This document shows positions 9,051 to 16,899 of a stretch of DNA of 29,082 bases, piece after piece. The stretch is from Negadavirga shengliensis. GTDB lineage: Bacteria > Bacteroidota > Bacteroidia > Cytophagales > Cyclobacteriaceae. Both the position numbers and the translations under genes were made by a program. The notes under the pieces are model-generated. The model was not told the DNA's origin and did not search any database. It saw nothing but the letters and a program-made list of their open reading frames with translations. Numbering within the stretch: position 1 is the stretch's first letter; every line of letters starts with the position of its first letter. The DNA is taken from positions 1-29,082 of the forward strand of contig NZ_JBHSJJ010000027.1 in assembly GCF_042652345.1 (NCBI RefSeq), written 5' to 3'.

Positions 9051-9482
9051 ATGAATACCATAAGTGTTTTATTGGTGGAAGATAATGAAGGTGATATACT
9101 TCTAATTTCTGAAGCCTTAAAAGAAACCAAAGTACCCATCACCCTTCATTATGCGAAAGACGGTCATGAGGCTATAAGTTATTTGGCGCATCATTGTAAA
9201 GCGGGATTGAATCCTTTGCCGGATTTGATACTTTTGGATATCAACCTTCCAAAGAAAAACGGCCACGAAGTGCTTCGATATATCAAAAACTCGGAAGCCA
9301 CGAAACCAATACCGGTCATCATGCTGACAACTTCATCCAGCCACAATGATATCTTGACGTCTTATTCTAATCATGCCAATTGCTACATCACCAAACCCCT
9401 CGAAGGCATCAACTATCAGGACATTGTGGAGAAAATAGAAGAGTTTTGGTTTTCCCTGGTACAGCTTCCCACAAGAGTTTGA
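9051..9482 (+). CDS. Single-domain response regulator (Rcp1/CheY-like)
   Basis: The 143-residue protein is a lone receiver domain. The acidic pocket is E10-D11, the phosphoacceptor is D63 (LILLDINLP), the conserved Thr is at 93/94 and the Lys at K115 (YITKPL). The insertion after the third strand and the LPKKNG loop are typical of Rcp1-like regulators that partner with phytochrome or hybrid histidine kinases. The ATG at 9051 is used; the TTG three bases earlier is less likely. There is no output domain and no adjacent kinase, so it probably relays phosphate or acts by protein-protein contact with a kinase encoded elsewhere. Confidence 0.94.
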   Translation: MNTISVLLVEDNEGDILLISEALKETKVPITLHYAKDGHEAISYLAHHCKAGLNPLPDLILLDINLPKKNGHEVLRYIKNSEATKPIPVIMLTTSSSHNDILTSYSNHANCYITKPLEGINYQDIVEKIEEFWFSLVQLPTRV

Positions 9483-9823
9483 TCTGTTTATCAACCACCT
9501 TCCATCCGTCTCATTTAATAAGCCTGGTTCCGGATTTCATTTTCAATGAAAGGTAGATCAGGCCAAATAGACTGTCTTAAAAATATTGGAGGGTAAACAA
9601 GAATGGACCTGATTTTATCCCCGTGATCCCTGCCTCCATTCCTGGGAGAACTCGGGAATGCCCCTTCCGACAGGAGATTTTAAGATAACGGTCTGCGCTG
9701 AACCGTTTGGAAAGAAATATTTTGTCCAATGAAAACACTGGCGTGGATTTTGTGAATTTTTTAGCTGAAATTTTAATAAAAAGTGGTCTTGTTTATAAAA
9801 TATGATTATTAAATGCATGGGGT
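9483..9823. other. 341-bp intergenic region before wrbA
   Basis: No supported gene. A 7-bp stem with a 3-base loop lies at 9535-9551 (TTTCATT/AATGAAA), 52 bases past the response-regulator stop. It has no T-run behind it, so it is a weak terminator candidate. A 67-codon minus-strand frame (9615-9818) runs across the expected wrbA promoter and resembles nothing, and it was rejected. Confidence 0.45.
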
Positions 9824-10441
9824 ATGGAAGAGGTAAAATTAGCTATCATCTATTACAGTTCCACAGGGACCAATTATCAGTTAGCCAAATGGGCAGAAGA
9901 GGCCGGCAAAAACTCTGAGGCAGCCGAAGTCAGGTTTTTGCGGATACGGGAAACGGCCCCTGAAGAAGCCATCCAGCAGAATGAGAACTGGGCCAAACAT
10001 GTGGAGGCCACAAAAGATATTCCCACCGTTTCTCTGGAAGATTTGGAATGGGCGGACGCTTTTATATTCTCTGCGCCCACAAGGTATGGAAATCTACCTT
10101 CCCAACTGACTTCATTTTTTGATACCACCGGGGGCTTGTGGCTGAAAGGCAAGCTCGTTAACAAAGTAGTCAGCGGCATGACAAGTTCGGCCAACACCCA
10201 CGGAGGTCAGGAATCCACATTGCTTTCTCTATATAAAAGCATGTATCACTGGGGCGCGATCATAGTGACACCGGCGTATACGTCTGAAGTTCAGTTTGAA
10301 GCCGGGGGTAACCCCTATGGGGTAAGCGTAAGTGAAGGAAAAGATAACCTGAACGACAATATCAAAGAAGCGGTATTTCATCAGGCAAAAAGGACCCTGA
10401 CGCTCGCCCGCTGGGTAAAAGCAGGCTTCTCAGGCGGATAA
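9824..10441 (+). CDS. wrbA: WrbA-type flavoprotein, NAD(P)H:quinone oxidoreductase
   Basis: The 205-residue flavodoxin-fold protein should reduce quinones by two electrons with FMN, limiting redox cycling. The N-terminal phosphate loop is YYSSTGTNYQLAKW, near residues 8-21, with STGTN where flavodoxins bind the FMN phosphate. The PTRYGNLPSQL loop and the GGLW and HGGQES motifs are characteristic of WrbA. Length is normal (about 200). The gene stands alone, 341 bases after the response regulator and 117 bases before the HAD gene. Oxidative or stationary-phase stress is the usual setting for this family and fits the neighbouring genes, but that is inference. Confidence 0.95.
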   Translation: MEEVKLAIIYYSSTGTNYQLAKWAEEAGKNSEAAEVRFLRIRETAPEEAIQQNENWAKHVEATKDIPTVSLEDLEWADAFIFSAPTRYGNLPSQLTSFFDTTGGLWLKGKLVNKVVSGMTSSANTHGGQESTLLSLYKSMYHWGAIIVTPAYTSEVQFEAGGNPYGVSVSEGKDNLNDNIKEAVFHQAKRTLTLARWVKAGFSGG

Positions 10442-10558
10442 CGTATCTTGGAAGCGCTTTTTGTGCCGAAGGCATAAACCCGTTGATAGCAACATTGCCA
10501 GGAAAGTCAATGATTGTTTTATCCCGAAATAATCTCCTTGTTAAAGTTTTTACCGTAT

Positions 10559-12118
10559 ATGGCCAGAAACCTACATCTCCCCTTTGAAGCTGTCATCTTG
10601 GATATGGATGGCGTTATTACCAAGACAGCCAGTGTCCATGCCAAAGCTTGGCAGAGAATGTTTGACGGATTCTTAAAGCAAAAGGAAGGTGATCTTTTCG
10701 TGCCATTTGACATTGAAAAAGATTATCAAACGTATATTGACGGCATTCCGCGGTTAGATGGTATAAGGCGTTTTTTGGAGTCAAGGGATATTAACCTGGC
10801 TGAGGGAAAACCGGATGATGGTCCCGAAGAGGTTACGGTACAGGGTTTGGGAAGACGAAAAAACGATATTTTCCTTAAACTTCTAGATGAAGAAGGGGTG
10901 CATGTATATGAGGACACATTGGAAGCTATCAAGAGATGGAAGGCTAAAGGAGTCAGGCTTGCTGTCATTTCTTCCAGCCGCAATTGCAGACATATTTTGG
11001 CCTCGGCGGGCTTATCAAACTTTTTTGATGTCAGGATAGACGGGGAGATTTTAGAAAAAGAAGACTTGAAGGGAAAACCTGAGCCCGATATTTTTCTCCG
11101 GGCGGGCGAGCGATTAGGTGTAGCTAAGGAAAAAACCATCATCATCGAAGATGCCATTTCCGGGGTTCAGGCGGGAAAAAAAGCAGGGGTTCTCTTGGTG
11201 GTGGGGAAAGCCCCTCATGGCAAAGGTCAGGTTTTGGAAGAAGCAGGTGCTGATATCGTGGTCGAAAACCTCACCGAATTAGATGATAAAATCGAACTTG
11301 GAACCAAAGGTAGGAATCCGGATGATTTGCCTGATGCGCTCGAAAACATTACTGGTATAATAAAACTTATCGGTGCGAAAGAACCGGTTTTGTTTCTTGA
11401 CTATGACGGCTCATTAACTCCCATTGTCTCCAATCCGGAAGAAGCCGTGCTGTCGGAAAAAGCAAAGAAAATTATTGAAGGCCTCGCCGGGATTATCACT
11501 GTTGGTGTCATCAGCGGCCGCGACCGCCAGGATGTGAAATCCAAAGTGGGGCTGGACAATGTGGTGTACGCCGGTAGCCATGGGTTTGACATCACTGGGC
11601 CGGAGGGACTGGAAGAACAAAACAGGAAGGGACAGGAGGTCCTACCGGCCCTGGATGAAGCTGAAAGCCACCTTAAGAAGAAACTCCGGGGGATTGAAGG
11701 GGTACTCATAGAACGCAAAAAGTACGCTATTGCAGTCCATTACCGGAACGTGGAGAAAGAAAGGGTAGATGATGTTAAAAAGGCCGTGTTGGAAGAGGTG
11801 GCGGTTCAGAAAGGGTTGAAAAAAGGCACAGGTAAGAAAATCCTGGAGTTAAAACCTGATCTGGATTGGCACAAGGGAAAAGCGTTAATGTGGCTTATGG
11901 ATGCCTTGAAACTAAAGGAAGACGATTATTTTCCTGTTTTCATAGGGGATGATGTCACAGACGAGGATGCCCACAAAGCCGTGTATGAAAAAGGTTTGGG
12001 GATCATTGTGGGGTCTCACCGTCAAAAAACTTACGCGACCTATAAGTTGGAAAATCCGGATGAGGTAATACGATTTCTGGATAAGCTAAAAGCGTCAATT
12101 GGCAATAGGCTGCTTTAG
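10559..12118 (+). CDS. Fused beta-phosphoglucomutase-like HAD and trehalose-6-phosphate phosphatase
   Basis: The 519-residue protein carries two different HAD domains. The N-terminal one (about 8-250) is of the beta-phosphoglucomutase type: nucleophile and acid/base D15 and D17 (LDMDGVI), an alpha-helical cap, SSSRN, and KPEPDIF followed by IIEDAISGV. The C-terminal one (about 270-515) is of trehalose-phosphatase type: D281 and D283 (LDYDGSLTP), VISGRD, YAGSHGFD, and IGDDVTDED around D464. The first ATG giving a clean fold is 10559; a TTG 45 bases upstream is open but less likely. GH65 follows after 55 bases, so glucose-1-phosphate released there could be turned into glucose-6-phosphate by the first domain. 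No trehalose-6-phosphate synthase is in the window. Confidence 0.92.
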   Translation: MARNLHLPFEAVILDMDGVITKTASVHAKAWQRMFDGFLKQKEGDLFVPFDIEKDYQTYIDGIPRLDGIRRFLESRDINLAEGKPDDGPEEVTVQGLGRRKNDIFLKLLDEEGVHVYEDTLEAIKRWKAKGVRLAVISSSRNCRHILASAGLSNFFDVRIDGEILEKEDLKGKPEPDIFLRAGERLGVAKEKTIIIEDAISGVQAGKKAGVLLVVGKAPHGKGQVLEEAGADIVVENLTELDDKIELGTKGRNPDDLPDALENITGIIKLIGAKEPVLFLDYDGSLTPIVSNPEEAVLSEKAKKIIEGLAGIITVGVISGRDRQDVKSKVGLDNVVYAGSHGFDITGPEGLEEQNRKGQEVLPALDEAESHLKKKLRGIEGVLIERKKYAIAVHYRNVEKERVDDVKKAVLEEVAVQKGLKKGTGKKILELKPDLDWHKGKALMWLMDALKLKEDDYFPVFIGDDVTDEDAHKAVYEKGLGIIVGSHRQKTYATYKLENPDEVIRFLDKLKASIGNRLL

Positions 12119-12173
12119 AGGAAAAATTGTCCGGAGGAAAAGAAGCACGTTATGTGAATAAAAAGAAAGGCGG

Positions 12174-14579
12174 ATGGATCGGTTTAACATAACATACAGG
12201 GGTTGGGAACCTAAGCAACAAAAGCAAAGAGAGGCCATCTGTACGTTGGGCAACGGCTATATTGCGACGCGGGGGGCTGCTGAAGAATCCGGCAACAATG
12301 GTGTTAATTATCCGGGGACTTATCTGGCTGGAGGCTATAACCGTGCAAAAACAAATATTTCCGGAGAAACGATTGAAAATGAAGATTTTGTAAACTTTCC
12401 CAATTGGCTTTGCTTGAGTTTTAGAGGGGAAGGGGGCGAATGGCTGGACCTTTCCAAATTCAAAATTCTATATTACAAGCAAACGCTTAAAATGAAAATC
12501 GGGGTTTTGGAGCGTGATTTCCGCGTGGAAGACGACCAAGGGAGGCGAAGCCATATCTTAAGCCGCCGCATGGTAAGTATGCGGGACAAAAATCTTGCTT
12601 GTTTGACATGGACGTTTACCCCGGAAAACTGGGGGGGAAAGGTTGAATTTCTCTCGGCATTGGATGGAAATGTCACCAATGACAATGTGGTACGTTACAG
12701 AGATTTGGAAAGTCATCATTTAAATCCCTGTGCCACCAATCAGATTGACGAGGATTCCATATCCCTTTTGGTGCGGACAAAACAATCCCGGATCACCATG
12801 GCACAGGCGGCTTCTACAAGAATATATCTCCGGGAAAAACAGCTGAAACCGGTGATCGAAACCCGCCAGAAAGAAGGTTATGTTGCCCAGGTTTTACAGC
12901 TGGATGTAAAAGAGGGTCAAAGATATACCTTGGAAAAGACGGTCGCGGTATTTACTTCCCGTGACCGTGCCATCAGCGAACCTTTGCTGGAAGCCGAAAA
13001 AACCATAAAACGCACAGGCCGTTTTCGGGAAATATTGTTGCGCCATACAGAAGCTTATGAAAGGCTTTGGCACCGGGCAGATATGGAGATTGTGGAGGAT
13101 GACAGAAACCAGCGGCTGCTGCGGCTGCATATATTTCATATCCTGCAGACTGTCTCTTACAACATCATCGGCTATGATGTTGGCGTGCCTTCCAGGGGGC
13201 TTCATGGGGAAGCTTACCGCGGCCACATTTTCTGGGATGAACTTTATATTTTTCCGTATTTGAACCTCCGTTTTCCTGAAATTACCCGTAGTTTATTAAT
13301 GTACCGGTATTATAGAATAGATGAGGCGAGATTTGCCGCAATAAAAGCAGGAAAAAAAGGGGCTATGTACCCTTGGCAGAGTGGAAGCAACGGGCGGGAA
13401 GAAAGCCAGGTGATCCACTTAAATCCCAACTCAGGGAGATGGATACCGGATAATACTTATCTGCAACGGCACATAAATTCAGCGATTGCCTATAATATAT
13501 GGAGCTATTTTTTGGCCACGGACGACCAGCAGTTCCTCTCTTTCTTTGGGGCCGAAATGTTCCTTAGCATCGCCTCTTTTTGGGGGAGCATGGTCATTTA
13601 TAACCATGAAAAAGGCCATTATGAAATTCATGGTGTGGTGGGTCCTGACGAATATCATACTTCTTATCCGGGATCTGATAAGCCCGGCCTGAAAAACAAC
13701 GCTTATACGAACGTCATGGCTGCCTGGGTCATGCAGAAAGCCATAGAAATCCTAGGCCTGATAGAAAAGAGCAGGAAGAGGGAGATATTAAAAGAACTTG
13801 CAATCGGTGACGAAGAGATCGCGCTATGGGCAGATATCAGCAGGAAAATGTATGTGCCCTTCATCAACTCACATATCATTGCACAGTTTGAAGGGTATGA
13901 GAAACTGGAGGAGTTTCCCTGGGGGAAATACCGCAAAAAATATAAGGATATTCACCGGCTGGACAGGGTACTGGAGAATGAGGGGGATTCGCCCAATAAT
14001 TATAAAGCCAGTAAGCAGGCAGACGTTTTGATGCTTTTTTATCTCTTTTCCAGAAATCAGGTTTACGAAATTTTCAAGAAGCTGGGCCATGAGTTCACAG
14101 AAGAAATGATTGTAAAGAACATCGAATATTACAGGAGCCGGACCTCTCACGGATCTACCTTAAGCAGGGTGGTGTTTTCATGGATCCACCTGAAATATGA
14201 CAAAAAGAAGTCATGGGATAACTTCAAGAAGGTGCTGGTAAGTGATTTCGAAGACATTCAGGGGGGGACTACGCCTGAAGGCATCCATTTGGGTGCTATG
14301 GCAGGTTCCCTGGATCTGGTACAAAGAGGTTTCTTAGGGATTGAAGTGGGGGAAACCGCACTTTGGATTAACCCTTACATCCTGGAAAAGTTGAAGAAGA
14401 TTACTTTGAAAGTAGAGTATAGGAGGCATTGGATATCCATTTCGATTGATGATAAGAAACTGAAAGTTTCCTTTGAAGAAGGTTGGAAAAATAAAGTAAA
14501 GATAGGCGTGATCGATCAAATTTATGAGTTTAAACAGGGGGAAATAAGGGAGTTTTCGCTTGAAAAGGAGTCTTATTAA
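12174..14579 (+). CDS. Glycoside hydrolase family 65 disaccharide phosphorylase
   Basis: The 801-residue protein has the GH65 layout: N-terminal beta-sandwich, linker, (alpha/alpha)6 catalytic barrel and a short C-terminal beta domain. The catalytic acid is E493 in VGPDEYH, and the phosphate-binding HGS is at 659-661 (TSHGSTLS). Other landmarks are the N-terminal NGYIATRGA pattern, RGLHGEAYRGHIFWDE and the GGTTPEGIHLGAMAG stretch. GH65 enzymes phosphorolyse trehalose, maltose, kojibiose or nigerose, releasing beta-glucose-1-phosphate. The adjacent phosphoglucomutase-like/trehalose-phosphatase fusion points to trehalose or kojibiose but does not prove it. Purine-rich sequence (AAAGAAAGGCGG) directly precedes the ATG. 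Confidence 0.93.
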   Translation: MDRFNITYRGWEPKQQKQREAICTLGNGYIATRGAAEESGNNGVNYPGTYLAGGYNRAKTNISGETIENEDFVNFPNWLCLSFRGEGGEWLDLSKFKILYYKQTLKMKIGVLERDFRVEDDQGRRSHILSRRMVSMRDKNLACLTWTFTPENWGGKVEFLSALDGNVTNDNVVRYRDLESHHLNPCATNQIDEDSISLLVRTKQSRITMAQAASTRIYLREKQLKPVIETRQKEGYVAQVLQLDVKEGQRYTLEKTVAVFTSRDRAISEPLLEAEKTIKRTGRFREILLRHTEAYERLWHRADMEIVEDDRNQRLLRLHIFHILQTVSYNIIGYDVGVPSRGLHGEAYRGHIFWDELYIFPYLNLRFPEITRSLLMYRYYRIDEARFAAIKAGKKGAMYPWQSGSNGREESQVIHLNPNSGRWIPDNTYLQRHINSAIAYNIWSYFLATDDQQFLSFFGAEMFLSIASFWGSMVIYNHEKGHYEIHGVVGPDEYHTSYPGSDKPGLKNNAYTNVMAAWVMQKAIEILGLIEKSRKREILKELAIGDEEIALWADISRKMYVPFINSHIIAQFEGYEKLEEFPWGKYRKKYKDIHRLDRVLENEGDSPNNYKASKQADVLMLFYLFSRNQVYEIFKKLGHEFTEEMIVKNIEYYRSRTSHGSTLSRVVFSWIHLKYDKKKSWDNFKKVLVSDFEDIQGGTTPEGIHLGAMAGSLDLVQRGFLGIEVGETALWINPYILEKLKKITLKVEYRRHWISISIDDKKLKVSFEEGWKNKVKIGVIDQIYEFKQGEIREFSLEKESY

Positions 14580-14621
14580 AATTTGAACCGAGTGTGACGC
14601 TTAAAAATCAATTATAAGCAC

Positions 14622-16022
14622 ATGAAAGCTAAAACATATACAAGTTATTGTGATTTAAACAGCTGTATGAGGAAAACAGGCTACATTTATCCATGCAAAT
14701 GTAATTCCCTATTCCTAGGTCTGTTGTTATTATGTTATTTGCTTTTTCCATTAGCCGTTGATGCACAGCACCATGACGAACATGAAGATCATGACATGGA
14801 TGAAGTTCCTTCTTTTCTGTCCCGCAATCTCCCCATGACGGTCAATGGTTCGGGGACCGCCTGGCATCCGGTTAATTCTCCCATGTACATGAACTTTTCC
14901 CGGAAGGGGGAGTGGAACATGATGCTGCATTATGGGGTTTTTCCGGCTTATACTTTTCAAAATCCCCACAACCGTGATTTAAGAAGCCAAAAGGAATTTA
15001 TGCTTCCTACCTGGGTAATGATGATGGGAAACAGGAAAATCGGTAAAAAAGGTTTGTTTTCCATAAGAGGAATGTTTTCGGCAGATCCACTCATTATGGG
15101 GGGAAGCGGTTATCCCCTTCTTTATCAGACCGGAGAGACCCATAGAGGCGTCCCCCTGATTGACCGGCAGCATCCCCATGACCTTTTTTCGGAACTTTCG
15201 GTCGCCTACAGCCATGCCTTTTCAACAGATATCGATGCGTATGTTTATTTGGCGTTTCCGGGAGAACCTGCATTGGGGCCACCGGCTTTTATGCACCGGC
15301 CATCTGCTCTCAATATGCCTGATTCTCCGTTAGGACATCATTGGCAGGATGCTACCCATATTATTTATGGTGTGGCCAGTACGGGATTCAGGTATAAAAG
15401 GCTCCGACTTGAAGGTTCATTGTTTACGGGAAGGGAGCCGGGGGAAAACAGGCTTTGGTTCGACAGACCCCGGTTTGATTCGTGGAGTACACGCGTGCAC
15501 TACCTATTGGGTGATTCCTATGCTTTCCAAGCGTCTTACAGTTACCTTCACTCTCCGGAAGTACATGAACCGGAAAGAGATGTGAACAGGATAACCGCTT
15601 CCGTGCTGCACAATATCTGGCTGGATCATGAAAGCGTCCTGTCCAGCAGTTTTGTCTATGGTTTGAACAGAAGTTGGGACAGAGAGGAGCCCGGCAACAT
15701 CTTTCCTTCCCATTCATTTTTGCTGGAATCGGCCCTGCAGGGAAAGAAGCTTAATGTCTTCGGAAGGATAGAATTGTTGCAAAAATCCTTTCATGAACTC
15801 GGAATTGAAGGAGAACAGGGACACGGTGACCAAAATACCTGGATAGGTGCCATAAAGCCGGGAGTCTCTGTTTATCTTCTCAAAAACCGGCTTTTTTGGT
15901 TAGACGGAGGTTTTACGGTCACTTATCACAGGGTGGGATCTGATTTAATTCCTTATTATGGCTCCGGTTCCACTTTAGCATATCAGGTGTTTTTAAGAAT
16001 GATCCCTCCACTGATGCACTGA
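14622..16022 (+). CDS. Envelope protein of an uncharacterised family with a His/Asp-rich mature N-terminus
   Basis: The product is 466 residues if the first ATG is used; an ATG at 14667 would give a more compact signal peptide (hydrophobic core LFLGLLLLCYLLFP, cleavage near VDA-Q). The mature protein opens with a short acidic His-rich run (HHDEHEDHDMDE) that could bind metal. The body has alternating, aromatic-rich strands and ends in an amphipathic strand, suggesting an outer-membrane beta-barrel or beta-rich periplasmic protein. Motifs such as SGTAWHPVNSPM, YPLLYQTGET, RQHPHDLF and FPGEPALGPPAFMHR recall a widespread uncharacterised family that I associate with proteobacterial metal-resistance regions; that is from memory. 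No function assigned. Confidence 0.8.
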   Translation: MKAKTYTSYCDLNSCMRKTGYIYPCKCNSLFLGLLLLCYLLFPLAVDAQHHDEHEDHDMDEVPSFLSRNLPMTVNGSGTAWHPVNSPMYMNFSRKGEWNMMLHYGVFPAYTFQNPHNRDLRSQKEFMLPTWVMMMGNRKIGKKGLFSIRGMFSADPLIMGGSGYPLLYQTGETHRGVPLIDRQHPHDLFSELSVAYSHAFSTDIDAYVYLAFPGEPALGPPAFMHRPSALNMPDSPLGHHWQDATHIIYGVASTGFRYKRLRLEGSLFTGREPGENRLWFDRPRFDSWSTRVHYLLGDSYAFQASYSYLHSPEVHEPERDVNRITASVLHNIWLDHESVLSSSFVYGLNRSWDREEPGNIFPSHSFLLESALQGKKLNVFGRIELLQKSFHELGIEGEQGHGDQNTWIGAIKPGVSVYLLKNRLFWLDGGFTVTYHRVGSDLIPYYGSGSTLAYQVFLRMIPPLMH

Positions 16023-16079
16023 ATCCACCTTACCCCATCATACATAGGTTCATATGACGGTGTTGCTATTTTGCAATCT

Positions 16080-16115
16080 TAAAAAAAACAAGAACCGGTT
16101 CAGAGGAACCGGCTC
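16080..16115 (-). terminator. Intrinsic terminator between the convergent genes, strongest for doxX
   Basis: A 7-bp GC-rich stem (CCGGTTC at 16095-16101, GAACCGG at 16106-16112, four-base loop) can extend past one mismatch. On the minus strand it is followed by eight T (A-run at 16081-16088), a textbook rho-independent terminator for the DoxX gene, which stops at 16164. On the plus strand it is followed by a weaker T-rich stretch and could also end the envelope-protein transcript. Confidence 0.75.
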
Positions 16116-16163
16116 AATAAATACCTTTTTCCGCCGTCAATAGGCGTTATTTCCAGACTTCGG

Positions 16164-16565
16164 TTACAAAGCCGGAACTGTTTTTTTCCTTTCCCCATCT
16201 ACACTCCATATGCCGGCTCCTTTTGAAGCGATATACAGAAACAGAAAACAGTAGACTGCGGCCAATTCACCTTCATTGATCAATGGGTTCCAGTGCTGTG
16301 GGGCATGAACCATAAAAAAGGCGACGGCCATCTGGCCACTACAGATAAAGGCGGCAATGCTTGCAAATAAACCAATCATGATCAGTATTCCTCCGAACAG
16401 TTCCACGATTCCTGCTAATCCCATAAGGGAAAAGAGCTCCACCGGATCTGAATCACCGGGCCATCCAAAAAGTTTCTGTGATCCATGCATGGCAAACATC
16501 AGGCCTGCTATTATGCGAAGAAGGGCATAAAGCTGAGGGGAAAATACTCCAATGTACTTTTTCAT
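16164..16565 (-). CDS. DoxX family membrane protein
   Basis: The 133-residue inner-membrane protein has four predicted helices, near 10-30, 50-75, 77-95 and 102-122. The N-terminal FSPQLYALLRIIAGLMFAMHGSQKLFGW pattern, quoted here as two halves FSPQLYALLRIIAGL and MFAMHGSQKLFGW, is diagnostic of DoxX, as is AGIVELFGGILIMIGL. DoxX proteins are linked to thiosulfate:quinone oxidoreductase in archaea and to membrane redox complexes in mycobacteria, but most bacterial members are uncharacterised. It is transcribed alone and divergently from ppsA, sharing a 334-bp AT-rich promoter region. Confidence 0.93.
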   Translation of the reverse strand: MKKYIGVFSPQLYALLRIIAGLMFAMHGSQKLFGWPGDSDPVELFSLMGLAGIVELFGGILIMIGLFASIAAFICSGQMAVAFFMVHAPQHWNPLINEGELAAVYCFLFLYIASKGAGIWSVDGERKKTVPAL

Positions 16566-16899
16566 AGAATTTATATTTTATTTAAAATAGATATTGAAGA
16601 GATATTAAATGTGCAAAATCAATTTAAATTAATAACAAAAAATGAATTTAACTATTTTGAACAGGATAAAGTATAGATGAGTTTCGGATAATAATCATCC
16701 TAAATAAATTAAAATCAATTGTATAACTCAAATACACCTTGTTTTTTCTTGGTAAGAAATTGAATTTTTATTTTAATAACATAATAAAAACAATAAATAA
16801 TAGGCATTTTTTTTGCAAGCCATTAGGTGTAGATTTTGTCGGTGATGAGGGGTGAAGGGCCTGGCCAGTTGTCCTCCGGAAATTTAAAAAAAGAAAAAG
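16566..16899. promoter_or_regulatory. 334-bp AT-rich divergent promoter region of doxX and ppsA
   Basis: This is a strongly AT-rich stretch between two divergent starts. A candidate ppsA promoter combines a TTTTGC box near 16815 with TAGATTTTG near 16831, which departs by one base from the Bacteroidota -7 consensus TAnnTTTG and has a shorter than usual spacing. On the minus strand a TTTTGC about 50 bases from the doxX start may be a -33 element. No open frame is convincing; a 63-codon frame across it is AT-rich noise. Confidence 0.4.

Noticed and set aside
9615..9818. 67-codon minus-strand frame before wrbA
   Set aside because: No protein-like features, and it would occupy the wrbA promoter region.
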